From NCBI RefSeq assembly GCF_963678635.1, contig NC_087065.1, positions 29,886,252 through 29,950,251 on the forward strand: a stretch of 64,000 bases of DNA. Reading direction: 5' to 3'. Within the stretch, counting starts at the first letter, position 1. Every line of letters begins with the position of its first letter. Source of the DNA: Symsagittifera roscoffensis (taxonomy: Eukaryota; Xenacoelomorpha; Acoela; Convolutidae). Positions 1 through 10,575 of the stretch are shown piece after piece. The position numbers and the translations under genes are program-made. A model generated the notes under the pieces. That model made no database searches and was not told where the DNA came from. It was given only the letters and a program-made list of their open reading frames with translations.

Positions 1-1072
1 GAGCGTTTCCAGCAAAAGGACGGAAGAAAAGACTAACAAAAAGCAAAGGGTTCCATTTAGAGCACCTTAGACGTCACGTTTTTGGCTATTTTTGTTTAAT
101 TGACTTCTCTCAAGGCGCACAGTGGAAAAAAACATTGCCGCTTTTATTTCCTTTGACAATTTCGCTCCTACGTCTAATATATTTTCCTTTAGTAATCATT
201 TTATCAGCCTTGAGCGTTGTGTCCATATTAATGTCGGAAACAGCACATTCACCATTGAAAATCAGAAAGCAGGCTGAATTACTTGTTGTTCCGACTTTCG
301 ATACGAAAGTAATTGTTCCGACTTTCGATACGAAAGTAACGGAATATTTGTGCTCGGGGTGGGGTTTTTTTTTCTTCAGACAAATTTCGACTTTTTAACT
401 AGCCATTTTTGACGGAATTTTTTTATATCATTCGAAAGGTACTGTTGTGTTGAGCTCAAATTTGAAAAGATATTTCACCTGTGATCATTTTTCGTAAAGT
501 TAAAGGGGGTTTAAAGATTGCCATTTTGGCCAATTTGGGACAATTAACGCGCGATATATTTCGCGCTATTAACGCGTAAGCGGAGAGTTAATCCGTCTTA
601 GAAATCGTTCCAAGTTGATTTAACGAAGCTTATTTGCCATAATTGATTTGTTACAAGAAGCGAAATCTATCCTTTTGTACTTTATATGGCGTGTGGGGGG
701 GATGATTTTTATAAAAAATTTCAAATTTTTGAAGAAAAAAAAATTATTTTGTTTTATTACTTTTAATTTTTTAATGATATTACTGCTCCATAAACCTTAA
801 TGGGCAGTCGGAGCATTCAGGGCTCCGCCCTAATACGAGCAGTCTTGTTATAACTAGAATTTGATGGCTATACCTAAAACTCTTTCAAAAATTTTTGAAC
901 GATATGAAATGTACCAACGATTTAGCCATATGAACTATTATTATATACTAAGTATTTCTGTTTAGCTGTAGAACACAACTTTGAATTTAATCATTTAATA
1001 TTAATTGTTGGAAAATAGAAAGCAGAATCTGAAACTCACAAACGGACCAAAAATACTCTCAGGGGGTTGCAA
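1..1072. repeat. Left copy of a ~1.07-kb direct duplication
   Basis: The window opens inside a segment that recurs almost unchanged at 4,653-5,724 (offset 4,652 at the left edge, 4,647 at the right because of small indels). Both copies carry the same Helentron-like element with the same duplicated 5' end, so the duplication is younger than that insertion. Similarity stops about 1,072/5,724, where the left copy reads into unique AT-rich sequence. The true left end lies outside the window. Confidence 0.9.
288..849 (+). mobile_element. Helentron-like non-autonomous element (HINE-like), family 1
   Basis: Starts GTTCCGACTTTCG and ends with AGTCGGAGCATT, a hairpin (AGGGCTCCGCCCT) and a tail ending CTTGTT. 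The first 27 bp are present twice in tandem at 288-341. No coding capacity. The 5' end inverted just inside a 3' hairpin is the asymmetric inverted-repeat arrangement described for Helentrons. The class call is inferred from structure only. Confidence 0.7.
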
Positions 1073-2586
1073 ATCTTGCCTAATTTGCCAAATTAGCAGC
1101 AATCTTCACCACTTCTTCTGCGTTTTTAGTCCGTCTCGATCTCCAATGCACTCTATTCATTCATCTACCAATTCATAAAATGAAAAAACTATTCAAAAAG
1201 AACATGTTGTGATCTCAAGTCCCTCCGTTTGAATTTTATCTCAATTCCCTGTTCAACAATATCCACTATGCGCCTTCCAAGCTATTGTTCGGACAGTTCC
1301 TATGTTGCCATTAAAGAAAAAACGCAAGTTTTACTTCAAAGCCTTATTTAATTGTCTTCGTGATTACGGTAACAAAAAGGAAAAACTATCAGAAAAAAAA
1401 CCTCACATTTTACCATCACATTCTTCTGAACTGCGCTTTACCTCAACAAAAATGCCTTTTTGGCCGATCGAAGCACTTATCGCCACATCAACAACAATTG
1501 TAGACTTTACAATTGAAATGGTTGATTTCCATAATTTGGTAGCCTGGCTTTTTCAAAAACCTAAGAAGTTTGTAAATTTGATCAATTTTTTCACACCGTT
1601 TTTTTTTTAAAAAGCCGATAACCTGACCCTCATAGACAATTCAAACATTTTAGTAGTTTTTCATCAACTATTTTTCTGCAATTAACAAATCACTTTTTCT
1701 AATTTGGCAATCAATATTATCGTTACAAAAACGAAGACATAAGAGAGAAGAAAATTCAAACATTTATACTGCATAACCAAAACAGTTAAGCAAGATCCCT
1801 ACGATTAGGCGCGAAGAGAAAAATTTGAATCCTGAAAACAAACTATTTCAACGCAAAAACGTCAATATTTGCGAATTGAAAAAAAAAATCAGAATAAAAA
1901 TTCTACAACAAAAGAGGTTGAACGATATTGGACACCAGCAGCACAGCGAACAAAAAGGCTCACAAGCATAAAAGAAATAAGGGTTTAACTACGAAAGACC
2001 ATTCCACGTTGAGCAAACTTCGATTTAAAAAATCAGCCAGCTCTGGATGAAATTTGCTACTTCCCAAGCCTTGCTGACTTTTGTGAGCCCGAAACAAAAT
2101 CAGATTTTTTGGCGTTTCAATTATGGCTTCTGAACATCAGAACTATTAGCTGTCAACACGGCCAGCTTCATCGTATTATTTAACAACCGGATGGAAATAA
2201 TCGAACTTACATAACTTTTAATTAAGGACTTGAAAAAACGACTAAGATGATTAGGGCAGGAGCGTAACCACTTAACGCGACAATACTATTTCCCCTTTTC
2301 TTTACGAAAAGGTAAGCACAACGTATTTTCCGCCTATCTTGAATGAATGTTGCATGATGGCGACTAAAAAATAGGTAACATTGAGTTTAACCTTGTGGTT
2401 AACTCCATATACATGATGACGGATCTTTCACGATTTCTCGTAAAATAAAGCAACTGACCGCTTATGCGGATCGTTCTATTTTCTCGTGCGAAAATTCCTT
2501 TTTTTTAACAGAACGAAAGAAAAGGAAAGATAATTTATTTCTCCGAAATCAAATTAAGTCTAACTCAATTATTATCAATTATTATT
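1073..2586. other. AT-rich sequence, no gene recognised
   Basis: There is one 102-codon open frame at 1,302-1,610, lysine/phenylalanine-rich and homopolymer-driven, which I do not regard as a gene. No splice-bordered exon, RNA gene or recognisable repeat was seen. This is probably intron or upstream DNA of the polycystin-like gene. Confidence 0.5.
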
Positions 2587-3109
2587 GTTCCGACTTTCGA
2601 AAGTAACGGAATATTTGTGCTCGGGGTGGGTTTTTTTTTCAGACAAATTTCGACTTTTTAACTAGCCATTTTTGACGGATTTTTTAAATATCATTCGAAA
2701 GGTATTGTTGTCCTGAGCTCAATTTTGAAAAGATATTTCACCTGTAATCATTTTTTGTAAAGTTACGGGGGTTTAAAGATTGCCATTTGGGCCAATTTGG
2801 GACAATTAACGCGCGATATATTTCGCGCTATTAACGCATAATAGAGTTAATCCGTCTTAGAGATCGTTCCAAATTGGTTGAACGAAGCCTATTTGCCATA
2901 ATTGGTTTGTTACAAGGAGCGAAACCTATCTTTTTCTACTTAATATGGCATGTGGGGGGATGATTTTCATACAAAATTTCAATCTTTAGAAATTTTTTTT
3001 TTTTCATTTTGTTTGATTTCATTGAACTTTTTAATGTTATTACTGCTCCATAAACCTTGAAAGGCAGTCGGAACATTCAGGGCTTCACCCTGATACGAGC
3101 AGTCTTGTT
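2587..3109 (+). mobile_element. Helentron-like element, family 1 (full-length reference copy)
   Basis: A 523-bp copy with 5' GTTCCGACTTTCGAAAGTAACGG, then GTGCTCGGGGTGGG, a conserved internal block GACAATTAACGCGCGATATA, and the 3' block CAGTCGGAACATTCAGGG followed by a hairpin and a tail ending CTTGTT. The 5' flank is TT and no target duplication is visible. The 3' hairpin here has one mismatch (CTTCACCC). Confidence 0.75.
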
Positions 3110-3247
3110 AAAATTGACAGTGGAGAGAAAACACGAAAGACATATTTCATGCCTATATTGAGAGCACCCAAAGTTTATTGCAACAATCATTTTCAAGCAA
3201 ACGAGAAATATAAAATTTTACTAATGATAAAAATAAAGAGAAAAAAA

Positions 3248-3509
3248 TGGATCAACCGTACAATCCACCCCAAAGTGAGCAACTGTAGAATTTGCCCCTA
3301 GCAACGTATTAAACTTGATATTAATTTCACAATTTTTATGTGGCGTGCATTTGAATGCTGTTAATAACCTAAACTAACTAATCAATTTTCTCTAAATAAA
3401 AAACCTATTTTTTTTTTATAAATTTAAAGTATATTCAAAGTTAATTTCTGAAAAATACATATTTTCTCCCCCTCAAATCAATTTGTGGAAAAATTGTACG
3501 GTTGATCCA
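3248..3509. mobile_element. 262-bp TIR MITE
   Basis: TGGATCAACCGTACAAT at 3,248-3,264 is repeated exactly in inverted orientation at 3,493-3,509, giving perfect 17-bp terminal inverted repeats. The interior is AT-rich and non-coding. It sits between A-runs, so a target duplication cannot be defined. Superfamily unknown. Confidence 0.75.
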
Positions 3510-3615
3510 AAAAAATCATTTATCGTAGTTGGCTTTTTGCTGTTTCTTAATAATCGCAGTTTCTTACAACCAAAACAGGTTTTTAAAATTTATTTTTGAA
3601 TTTTGTTTCTCCAAA

Positions 3616-3731
3616 CTCAAAATGAGTCTCTGGTCCCATTTGAAAACTTTGATAATCATGAAAAATCATTAATCTCAAAACGAGTTTCTGGTCACATTTG
3701 AAAACTTTGATTGTGATAAAAAATCATAAAC
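3616..3731. repeat. Two-copy tandem repeat, 58-bp unit
   Basis: The unit begins CTCAAAATGAGTCTCTGGTC and is repeated at 3,674 as CTCAAAACGAGTTTCTGGTC, continuing with CATTTGAAAACTTTGAT in both. No coding potential seen. Confidence 0.7.
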
Positions 3732-3734
3732 TTC

Positions 3735-4374
3735 GTTATTCCGACTTTCGTATCTAAAGTAACGGATTATTGGTGCTCGGGGTTTTTTTCAGGCAAATTG
3801 CGACTTTCTTTTTAACTCGACATTTTTGATGAATTTTTTTTCATTCAAAAAGTATTGTTGAGCTTAAATTTGAAAGATTTTTCACCTGTGATCATTTTTT
3901 GTAATGTTATGGGTGTTTAAAGATAGCCATTTTGGCCAATTTGGGACAAGTAATGAGCTATATATTTCGCGCTATTAACGCGTAAGAGGAGATTTAATCC
4001 GTCTTGGAAATTGTTCCAAATTGGGTGAATGAAGCTTTTTTGCCATGATTCATTTATTACTAGGAGTGAAATCTATCACCTTGTACTTTGTATGGAAATT
4101 GGGAAGATGATTTCCACAAAAATCTCAAATTCCAAAAAAAAATTACGTTTTGTTTTGTACGTTATTTTTGCTGCATAGACCTTAAAAGGCAGGCAGAACA
4201 TTCAGGGCTTTTCCAAATTTCAGAAAAATCGTGATTTCTCCAAAACCAGAAGGTTTTGAGAGTCCATATTTTGAGTTTAAACCGGAAGATTAATTTTTCA
4301 GGTTATTACTCTCCATAGACCTTAAAAGGCAGTCGGAACATCCAGGGCCTCGCCCTAATATGAGCCGTCTTGTT
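3735..4374 (+). mobile_element. Helentron-like element, family 1, with two stacked 3' ends
   Basis: The 5' end is a diverged GTTATTCCGACTTTCG. A first 3' block (GCAGGCAGAACATTCAGGG) lies at about 4,188-4,211 and a second, complete one (CAGTCGGAACATCCAGGG, hairpin, tail ending CTTGTT) ends at 4,374. This looks like one element ending inside, or read through into, a second truncated copy. Confidence 0.65.
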
Positions 4375-4652
4375 TTCATTCTCAAATAGTTACGCTTTTG
4401 AACATGATCAACGCGAGCGTTTGGTGCAGACTTAATACTCAAATACTCATTGCATTTTATCAATTCTCAATAAAAATCATCAATTATGCCAGTAATTAAT
4501 ATTTAAACTTTTATTTTATCAAAATACCAAAAGCTCGAGAAAATCTAGCGTGTCGGATGCATCATGTCGGCTTCCGAGTAATCGCCTCAGAAGGTAACGA
4601 AAAATTCTTTTCAAAAAACGAACCAGAATGCAACCTCCATATGTACTAGGAC

Positions 4653-5724
4653 GAGCGTTTCCAGCAAAAGGACGGAAGAAAAGACTAACAAAAAGCAAAG
4701 GGTTCCATTTAGAGCACCTTAGACGTCACGTTTTTGGCTATTTTTGTTTAATTGACTTCTCTCAAGGCGCACAGTGGAAAAAAACATTGCCGCTTTTATT
4801 TCCTTTGACAATTTCGCTCCTACGTCTAATATATTTTCCTTTAGTAATCATTTTATCAGCCTTGAGCGTTGTGTCCATATTAATGTCGGAAACAGCACAT
4901 TCACCATTGAAAATCAGAAAGCAGGCTGAATTACTTGTTGTTCCGACTTTCGATACGAAAGTAATTGTTCCGACTTTCGATACGAAAGTAACTGAATATT
5001 TGTGCTCGGGGTGGGTTTTTTTTTCTTCAGACAAATTTCGACTTTTTAACTAGCCATTTTTGACGGAATTTTTTTATATCATTCGAAAGGTACTGTTGTG
5101 TTGAGCTCAAATTTGAAAAGATATTTCACCTGTGGTCATTTTTCGTAAAGTTATGGGGGTTTAAAGATTGCCATTTTGGCCAATTTGGGACAATTAACGC
5201 GCGATATATTTCGCGCTATTAACGCGTAAGCGGAGAGTTAATCCGTCTTAGAAATCGTTCCAAGTTGATTTAACGAAGCTTATTTGCCATAATTGATTTG
5301 TTACAAGAAGCGAAATCTATCCTTTTGTACTTTATATGGCGTGTGGGGGGATGATTTTTATAAAAAATTTCAAATTTTTGAAAAAAAAAATTATTTTGTT
5401 TTATTACTTTTAATTTTTTAATGATATTACTGCTCCATAAACCTTAATGGGCAGTCGGAGCATTCAGGGCTCCGCCCTAATACGAGCAGTCTTGTTATAA
5501 CTAGAATTTGATGGCTATACCTAAAACTCTTTCAAAAATTTTTGAACGATATGAAATGCACCAACGATTTAGCCATATGAACTATTATTATATACTAAGT
5601 ATTTCTGTTTAGCTGTAGAACACAACTTTGAATTTAATCATTTAATATTAGTTGTTGGAAAATAGAAAGTAGAATCTGAAACTCACAAACGGACCAAAAA
5701 TACTCTCAGGGGGTTGCAAATTTT
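4653..5724. repeat. Right copy of the ~1.07-kb direct duplication
   Basis: Collinear with 1-1,072, differing by a few substitutions and one- to three-base indels. A 141-codon open frame enters it from 4,628, but its C-terminal third is the 5' end of the embedded Helentron-like element, so I do not call a gene. Confidence 0.9.
4940..5496 (+). mobile_element. Helentron-like element, family 1 (copy within duplication)
   Basis: Duplicate of the copy at 288-849, including the tandemly doubled 27-bp 5' end. The 3' block ends CTTGTT at 5,496. Confidence 0.7.
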
Positions 5725-6030
5725 GCCTCTAAATTTGGCTGCTAAATTACTATCTCTGTAGTGAGGCTCTGTCAGCGTTCTCTATGGAGTTGCGAGTTTT
5801 GCCTCCTAATATGACTGCTCAAAACCTTGCATTTTTCCAGATACGGCGATTTTTGTGATCGATTTTTTCACATTTTCAGAAAAATTAATTTACAAAATAA
5901 TTCACTAAAGTGAAATTCTCAACCCTGTAGTTGTGTGCTGTCAGAGTGCTTTCAAAGATTGCGAATATTGCCATCAAATAAGACTGCTCAGTAGTTTCTT
6001 AGTAGTTTTCGAGATGTGAAATTTTTTCTG
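5725..6030. repeat. Diverged tandem repeat, ~170-bp period
   Basis: The phrase CTGTAGTGAGGCTCTGTCAG (5,756) recurs as CTGTAGTTGTGTGCTGTCAG (5,927). It recurs again as CTGTAGTTGGGCGCTGTCTG at 10,355, beyond the LINE. The intervening text (GCGA..TTGCC..AATA..ACTGCTCA) is also shared. The LINE at 6,040-10,173 appears to have inserted into this array. Confidence 0.55.
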
Positions 6031-6134
6031 GTTTTCAAAAAAGAATACCTCATACCCGGGAAGAAAAGCCCGGGACGGAATATCTCCGCTACGACAACCA
6101 TCCGCCAAGGGAGTCCCCGAGACCTGTCGGGTTT

Positions 6135-7200
6135 TTGGGAAGGGGACAGACCAGCAAGCCGGCAACTCTGTCCCGTCAACTTGTTGTGATCATGCTGATC
6201 ATGACCGGCATTGAGCCAAAACCGGGGCCCAACTGTGGAAGATGCACCAAGCCGTACGGACGACAACAGCGGGTGTGGTGCCACAACTGGGACTGTTGCT
6301 GGATCCACCTGAAGTGCAGCGGATTGAAGAAGTCAGCGGAGTGGAACAGAAATTTCTACTGCGCAAAGTGCGTCGAGACGGCAGCGCAGACCGCAAAACT
6401 TTCCCCGATCCAGCCAACCCGGGCAATCCCCACGAAAACTGATCCCCCTGACACAAAGAAGGACAAATACCAAGGCGACTCGATGAAGCTGTTTCTCCAA
6501 TTGAACTGCAACGGGCTGAGAACTAGGCACGTTGAGCTTGCCCACAGGGTCCACGCTAACAAGCCCCTTGTTGTCCTCCTCCAAGAGACCCACCTCATGG
6601 AGAATTAAGAGCACAAGCCTCCATCGGGCTATGTCATCGCGGCCAGGAAAGATGAGATCTTCTACGTCAGCAAAGGAAGAGGAGGTGTCCTCACCCTTGT
6701 CCGAGAAGACGTTGACTACAGCAGAATCGAAACTGGAACCAACAAACGGACCGATGCAGTCATGATCACTCTCCGAGGCAAGAAGGAAACCACCATCAGT
6801 AACGTCTACATCCCTCCCACGAGCAGTAGAGCCGAAGAGGACTGGACGCAGCAGCTGAACAGTCTGCCCACCGGTCGCAGATGCATCATCGCTGGCGACC
6901 TAAACGCACACGGAGACTGGGACGAGTTCCAAGATGCTGACGAAAGAGGTAGTAAGATCGAAGACTGGATGATGGGGAAAAGTCTTCAAACGGCCAACGA
7001 TACCAAGAAACATACGCGGTCCAATCCGGCGACAGGAGGACTGTCGAGCCCTGACGTCCCTATCGCTTCTGAAGACGTTGTGGAGATTATCAGAGAGAAC
7101 TGGACCACCATCGATGATCTTGGGTCGGACCACCTCCCGATCCTCTTTACCGTCGACGGCGACAAGGTGACCAGGAGAGGGAAGCCACCACTGAAGTAAA
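6135..7200 (+). pseudogene. LINE: PHD-like zinc finger and APE endonuclease region
   Basis: Read in one frame with in-frame stops at 6,606 and 7,198. The cysteine pattern C-x2-C, C-x4-C, H-x2-C, C-x2-C (CGRC, CHNWDC, WIHLKC, YCAKC) lies at about 6,234-6,381 and matches a PHD/RING-like finger. It is followed by endonuclease motifs: LQLNCNGL (about 6,496), LLQETHL (about 6,573), IAGDLNAHGDWD (about 6,888) and SDHLPI (about 7,126). These correspond to the N, E, D/N and H motifs of APE-type LINE endonucleases. The ORF start is uncertain. Confidence 0.8.
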
Positions 7201-7308
7201 GCTACAAAAAGGCTGACTGGAGCGGATTCAGGAGCAAGGTGACGGAGACCGGGGACGCCCCTTGCGGGTCCCTGGAACAACAGAACCGCTCCCTGACCAA
7301 CACCATCA

Positions 7309-9259
7309 TTGAAGCTGCCAAAAAGCACATCCCCAGAGGCGGCAATAACAAACCCTGGAAGCCGGGAATGCGACGAAGCAAAGCGGAGATGTAACAGGAC
7401 CAGAAGGAAAGTGGACAGAACCGGCAATAAGGAAGATGTGGACGAACTCCAACAGGCAAGGAGAGACAAGAAAAGGGTAATCGAGTTGGAGAAGAAAAAG
7501 TACTGGAATGACAAGTGCCCGAGAATGAACGTCGACACCGACCTCTTTCAGACCCTCAAGAGCTTCAGAGGAGAGGGCCCCTCCGTCCGTGATCCCGCCG
7601 CCCTCACCAGAACAGACGAGAACGGGACCAGACTCAAAGACGCGGTGACCGACAAACAGAAGGCAGACCTCTTCTGCCAGCTGTACGCAGGGATCTCTAG
7701 AGTTGACAGGACCAGCGAAGACAATCCGGTCAACAGAGAAGCTGCGAAGGCTCTGATGAGCGACTGTAACTGCAACAAGGAAGGAGCCTGCAGCGTCTTC
7801 ACGCTACGGCAGGTTAAACTGGCCATCAAGAACCTGAAGAAACGCAAAAGCCTCGGCCCCGACGGCATGAGCAACGAAATGCTGAAGCAGCTCCCCGACC
7901 CGGCGCTCAAGGCTCTCCTAGCCCTCTTCAACAGGTCCTGGCAAAAAGGAAAAACGCCGTCAGCCTGGCGCGTGGCGACCATCATCCCTATATACATCCC
8001 GTCTAGGCAGGCTTCAGGAAAGGCCGCAGCACCGAGCAACAGCTCGTCCGGATCACTCAAGACATCTTTGACGGCCTTGAAGATCAGGCCCCCAGAAGAT
8101 CGTTAGTGGTGCTCCTCGACTACTCGAACGCCTACGACAGAGTGTGGAAGAATGCCATGAAAAAAAGCTGACAGACCTCGGTGTCCCCGAGTGCGTGATA
8201 CGGTGGATTAAAGGGTTCCTGACCGACAAGGAGAGCGCGCGTGAACTAGAAGAACACCCTCAGCCGCCTCCGTGTGTTCAGAGAAGGCCTACCCAGGGCT
8301 CTGTGCCCGCCCCGATCCTCTGGCTGTGTTACTGCAACGACCTCAACTTTCTCGTCCAAGGGGCCGCCCCCAGCACCGAAGTTAGCCTCTTCGCGGACGA
8401 CATTACTGCTGCTGTCGTTACTGACAGGTCCCTCGAGCTCGCTGCTACCAGAGTTCAACCTGCTCTTGATGTTATTGAGCACTGATGCGCCTACTGGAAA
8501 GTCAGCCTCAGCAAGGATAAGTGCTGCTATACCACCTTCACGCTCGACCTGAAGGAGAACAACAAGAAGAAGCAAGTGGACCTCAGACTCGGCGAACAAC
8601 GGCTGAATTACGAAGCCAACCCCGTCTTCCTTGGCCTGACACTGGACTGTCAACTCACCTTCTCTGCCCATGCCAAAGAGGTCAAACGGAGAATGGTTGC
8701 TAGAAGAAGAGCCATTGCTGGTCGCTCCACCGGAACCTCCCAGAACAACCTCCGCTCCGCTTACATCGCCACCACCAGAGCCGTCGCCGACTACGCCTCA
8801 GGAGTCTGGCTTAGCAAGGCCCAGCCCTCGACACGGGACGCCATTGAGGCACAGCAGAACAAGTGTGCCAGAGTCATCACTGGCTGCCTCGGAGTCAAGA
8901 GAGTCCCGGCCCTGCTCGCCTGCGCTGACCTTCCGCCGACGAAACGCGTCAGCCAGGAGAGAGCTGCCTGCCTCCGCGAACGTATGCTGCGACTGCCCCA
9001 TGATACCCCCGCCTGGCGCACCGCCAACAGTTCGACGAGACCTCGTCTGAAGAGCAGAACCCACGAGTACTGGCGCAGAGGCAACGAGGATACTACCGAC
9101 GCGCACGGACAGTTCCGTGGCTGTTGGAGGCGAATAGCAAAAGAGTTCGATAGCGTCAGCAAACTCGACAAGTTACCCGAGAACCGAACCAACACAGCAT
9201 CGCCCCCTGAAACACAACCAACAACGACATCCACTTCAGATCCGACCTCGCTGAGATGA
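7309..9259 (+). pseudogene. LINE: reverse transcriptase region
   Basis: Frameshifted relative to the endonuclease. It contains KSLGPDGMSNEMLKQLP at about 7,846, DYSNAYDRVW at about 8,119 (RT motif A region) and the catalytic SLFADDI at about 8,387, split over three frames with a stop at 8,483. The downstream thumb/connection part runs open to 9,257 (NKCARVITG, a common LINE RT C-terminal motif). Not functional. Confidence 0.8.
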
Positions 9260-9846
9260 AGCTAAAGAGCAGAGCAAAAGACGGAAGAAGGAAAGCAAAA
9301 AACGTCCTGCTGGATAAGATCAGAAAAGAAGAACCGTTCTACATCGAATTCTGGCCAGACGGGTCGGCCACAGGAGGTACCACAGATGGAGGAGGCGCAG
9401 CCGTCGTCATGACGCGAGGCTGGAGCACCATTCTGAGGACCCCCGCAGGACGTCTCTGCGCGTCGTACCAAGCAGAAATTAAAGCCATCCGCATGGCCCT
9501 TGAGTACGTCAGCACACTCGATGAAGATCACGGCAACACGGTGACGATAATGACCGACTCCAAATAATCAATGGAGAAACTCGCCACGGGACCAGAAAAC
9601 CAAGACTCTGACTGCGGCATCAAGATCTGGAAAGCCTTTAACAAGATCAAACACACCACCTTTTTTTGGGTCCCCTCTCACTGCGGAGTGGCCGGTAACA
9701 AAAGAGCCGACCGGGCGGCCAACGAAGCAGCTAACCTCCCACAACAGAACAGACCTGTCAGCCTGGATACCGCAAAGGCAGCGATTGGAAGGGAGAGGAG
9801 AAGGAAAGACAAAGCCTTCTACGGCGAACATGAAACAACAAGATAA
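9256..9846 (+). pseudogene. LINE: RNase H domain
   Basis: Ribonuclease H motifs are visible: FWPDGSATGG (about 9,350), YQAEIKAIRMALEYV (about 9,467), IMTDSK (about 9,548) and WVPSHCGVAGNKRAD (about 9,667). A stop at 9,565, directly after the TDSK motif, and a frame change break the domain. The RNase H removes the RNA strand of the cDNA hybrid in LINE clades that carry it. Confidence 0.8.
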
Positions 9847-10173
9847 ATGGCGAAGGAAAACCACGGTAGAAACAGAAGGGAAGAAATTACCACCAACCAG
9901 TTCAGGACGGGGCAGTCATCACTCTGTAAGGCCACCCTCGCTCAGATAGGTGCAGCCGACTCCCCATATTGCCCTGACTGCGGCCAAGAAGATACCGTCC
10001 ACCATGTGTTGCATGAATGCCAATGAGGAGAAGAAATCAGACGACGACTTGGAGGATCTGACGACGCCCACTTCATCAAACACTCGGGCGACCTCCAGCG
10101 GCTCCTACGGCGGATGGGGCGAACGTATGTTGACACCGATGCGTCAGTAAACGCGTCGTAAGAAGAAGAAGAA

Positions 10174-10390
10174 CTTGCAAATCTTGCGTTTAAATGCGAT
10201 TGCTCAATTGCGTTTAGCTTTCCAGATGTGACCTTTCTTAGTTCATTTTAAAAATTTTTGAAGAACTTATATAAAACTTCGCAAAATTTTATGATCCTCT
10301 AAAATTTGCATTAAAAATTTAAATAAAGAACTTTGCAAAAATTGTAATTACGAACCCTGTAGTTGGGCGCTGTCTGCAGATCTTATTTCC
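10174..10390. repeat. Continuation of the ~170-bp repeat after the LINE
   Basis: The sequence just after the AAG tail (TTGCAAATCTTGCGTTTAAA..GATTGCTCA) resembles the text before the LINE (ATTGCGAATATTGCCATCAAA..GACTGCTCA, 5,956-5,987). CTGTAGTTGGGCGCTGTC lies at 10,355. Confidence 0.5.
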
Positions 10391-10476
10391 AATATATGCG
10401 GTTTATTATGAGTACCGGAGGTGCGTTACACACTAGTACCTCTTTAACTGAGTGGAAGGGAAATGGGCTTTTTCAG

Positions 10477-10575
10477 ATGTGCTTCTCAGTTTGGCTGGCT
10501 CTACAATGGTTTCACCTCTTTCCAAAACGCACCTCTGGAAGTTGACTTGTTCACAACGACTGACAATGAACATGG
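10477..10575 (+). CDS. Polycystin-1-like exon 1 (after GPS site)
   Basis: Acceptor GGCTTTTTCAG, donor GG|GTAAGT. It encodes CASQFGWLYNGFTSFQNAPL and EVDLFTTTDNEHG. A Cys followed by FGWL.NGF and the NAP-E-VDL stretch resembles the segment between the GPS motif and TM1 in polycystin-1 proteins. It takes two bases of its first codon from an exon upstream that I could not find. Confidence 0.75.

Larger units (their letters stand above)
6040..10173 (+). mobile_element. Degenerate non-LTR retrotransposon (APE-type LINE with PHD finger and RNase H)
   Basis: Domain order is PHD-type zinc finger, apurinic-like endonuclease, reverse transcriptase, RNase H, then a 3' (AAG)n tail at about 10,161-10,173. 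APE endonuclease plus RNase H and a short microsatellite tail fits the I/Ingi/R1/LOA side of non-LTR elements; the exact clade is not determinable by eye. GC content is much higher than the surroundings. Several stop codons and frameshifts make it a dead copy. No clear target duplication was found because the flanks are themselves repeats. Confidence 0.85.

Noticed and set aside
4628-5053. 141-codon + ORF
   Set aside because: Its C-terminal part is the 5' end of a Helentron-like element and it has no recognisable domain or splice context.
6900-7538. 212-codon minus-strand ORF over the LINE
   Set aside because: Antisense shadow of the GC-rich endonuclease region.
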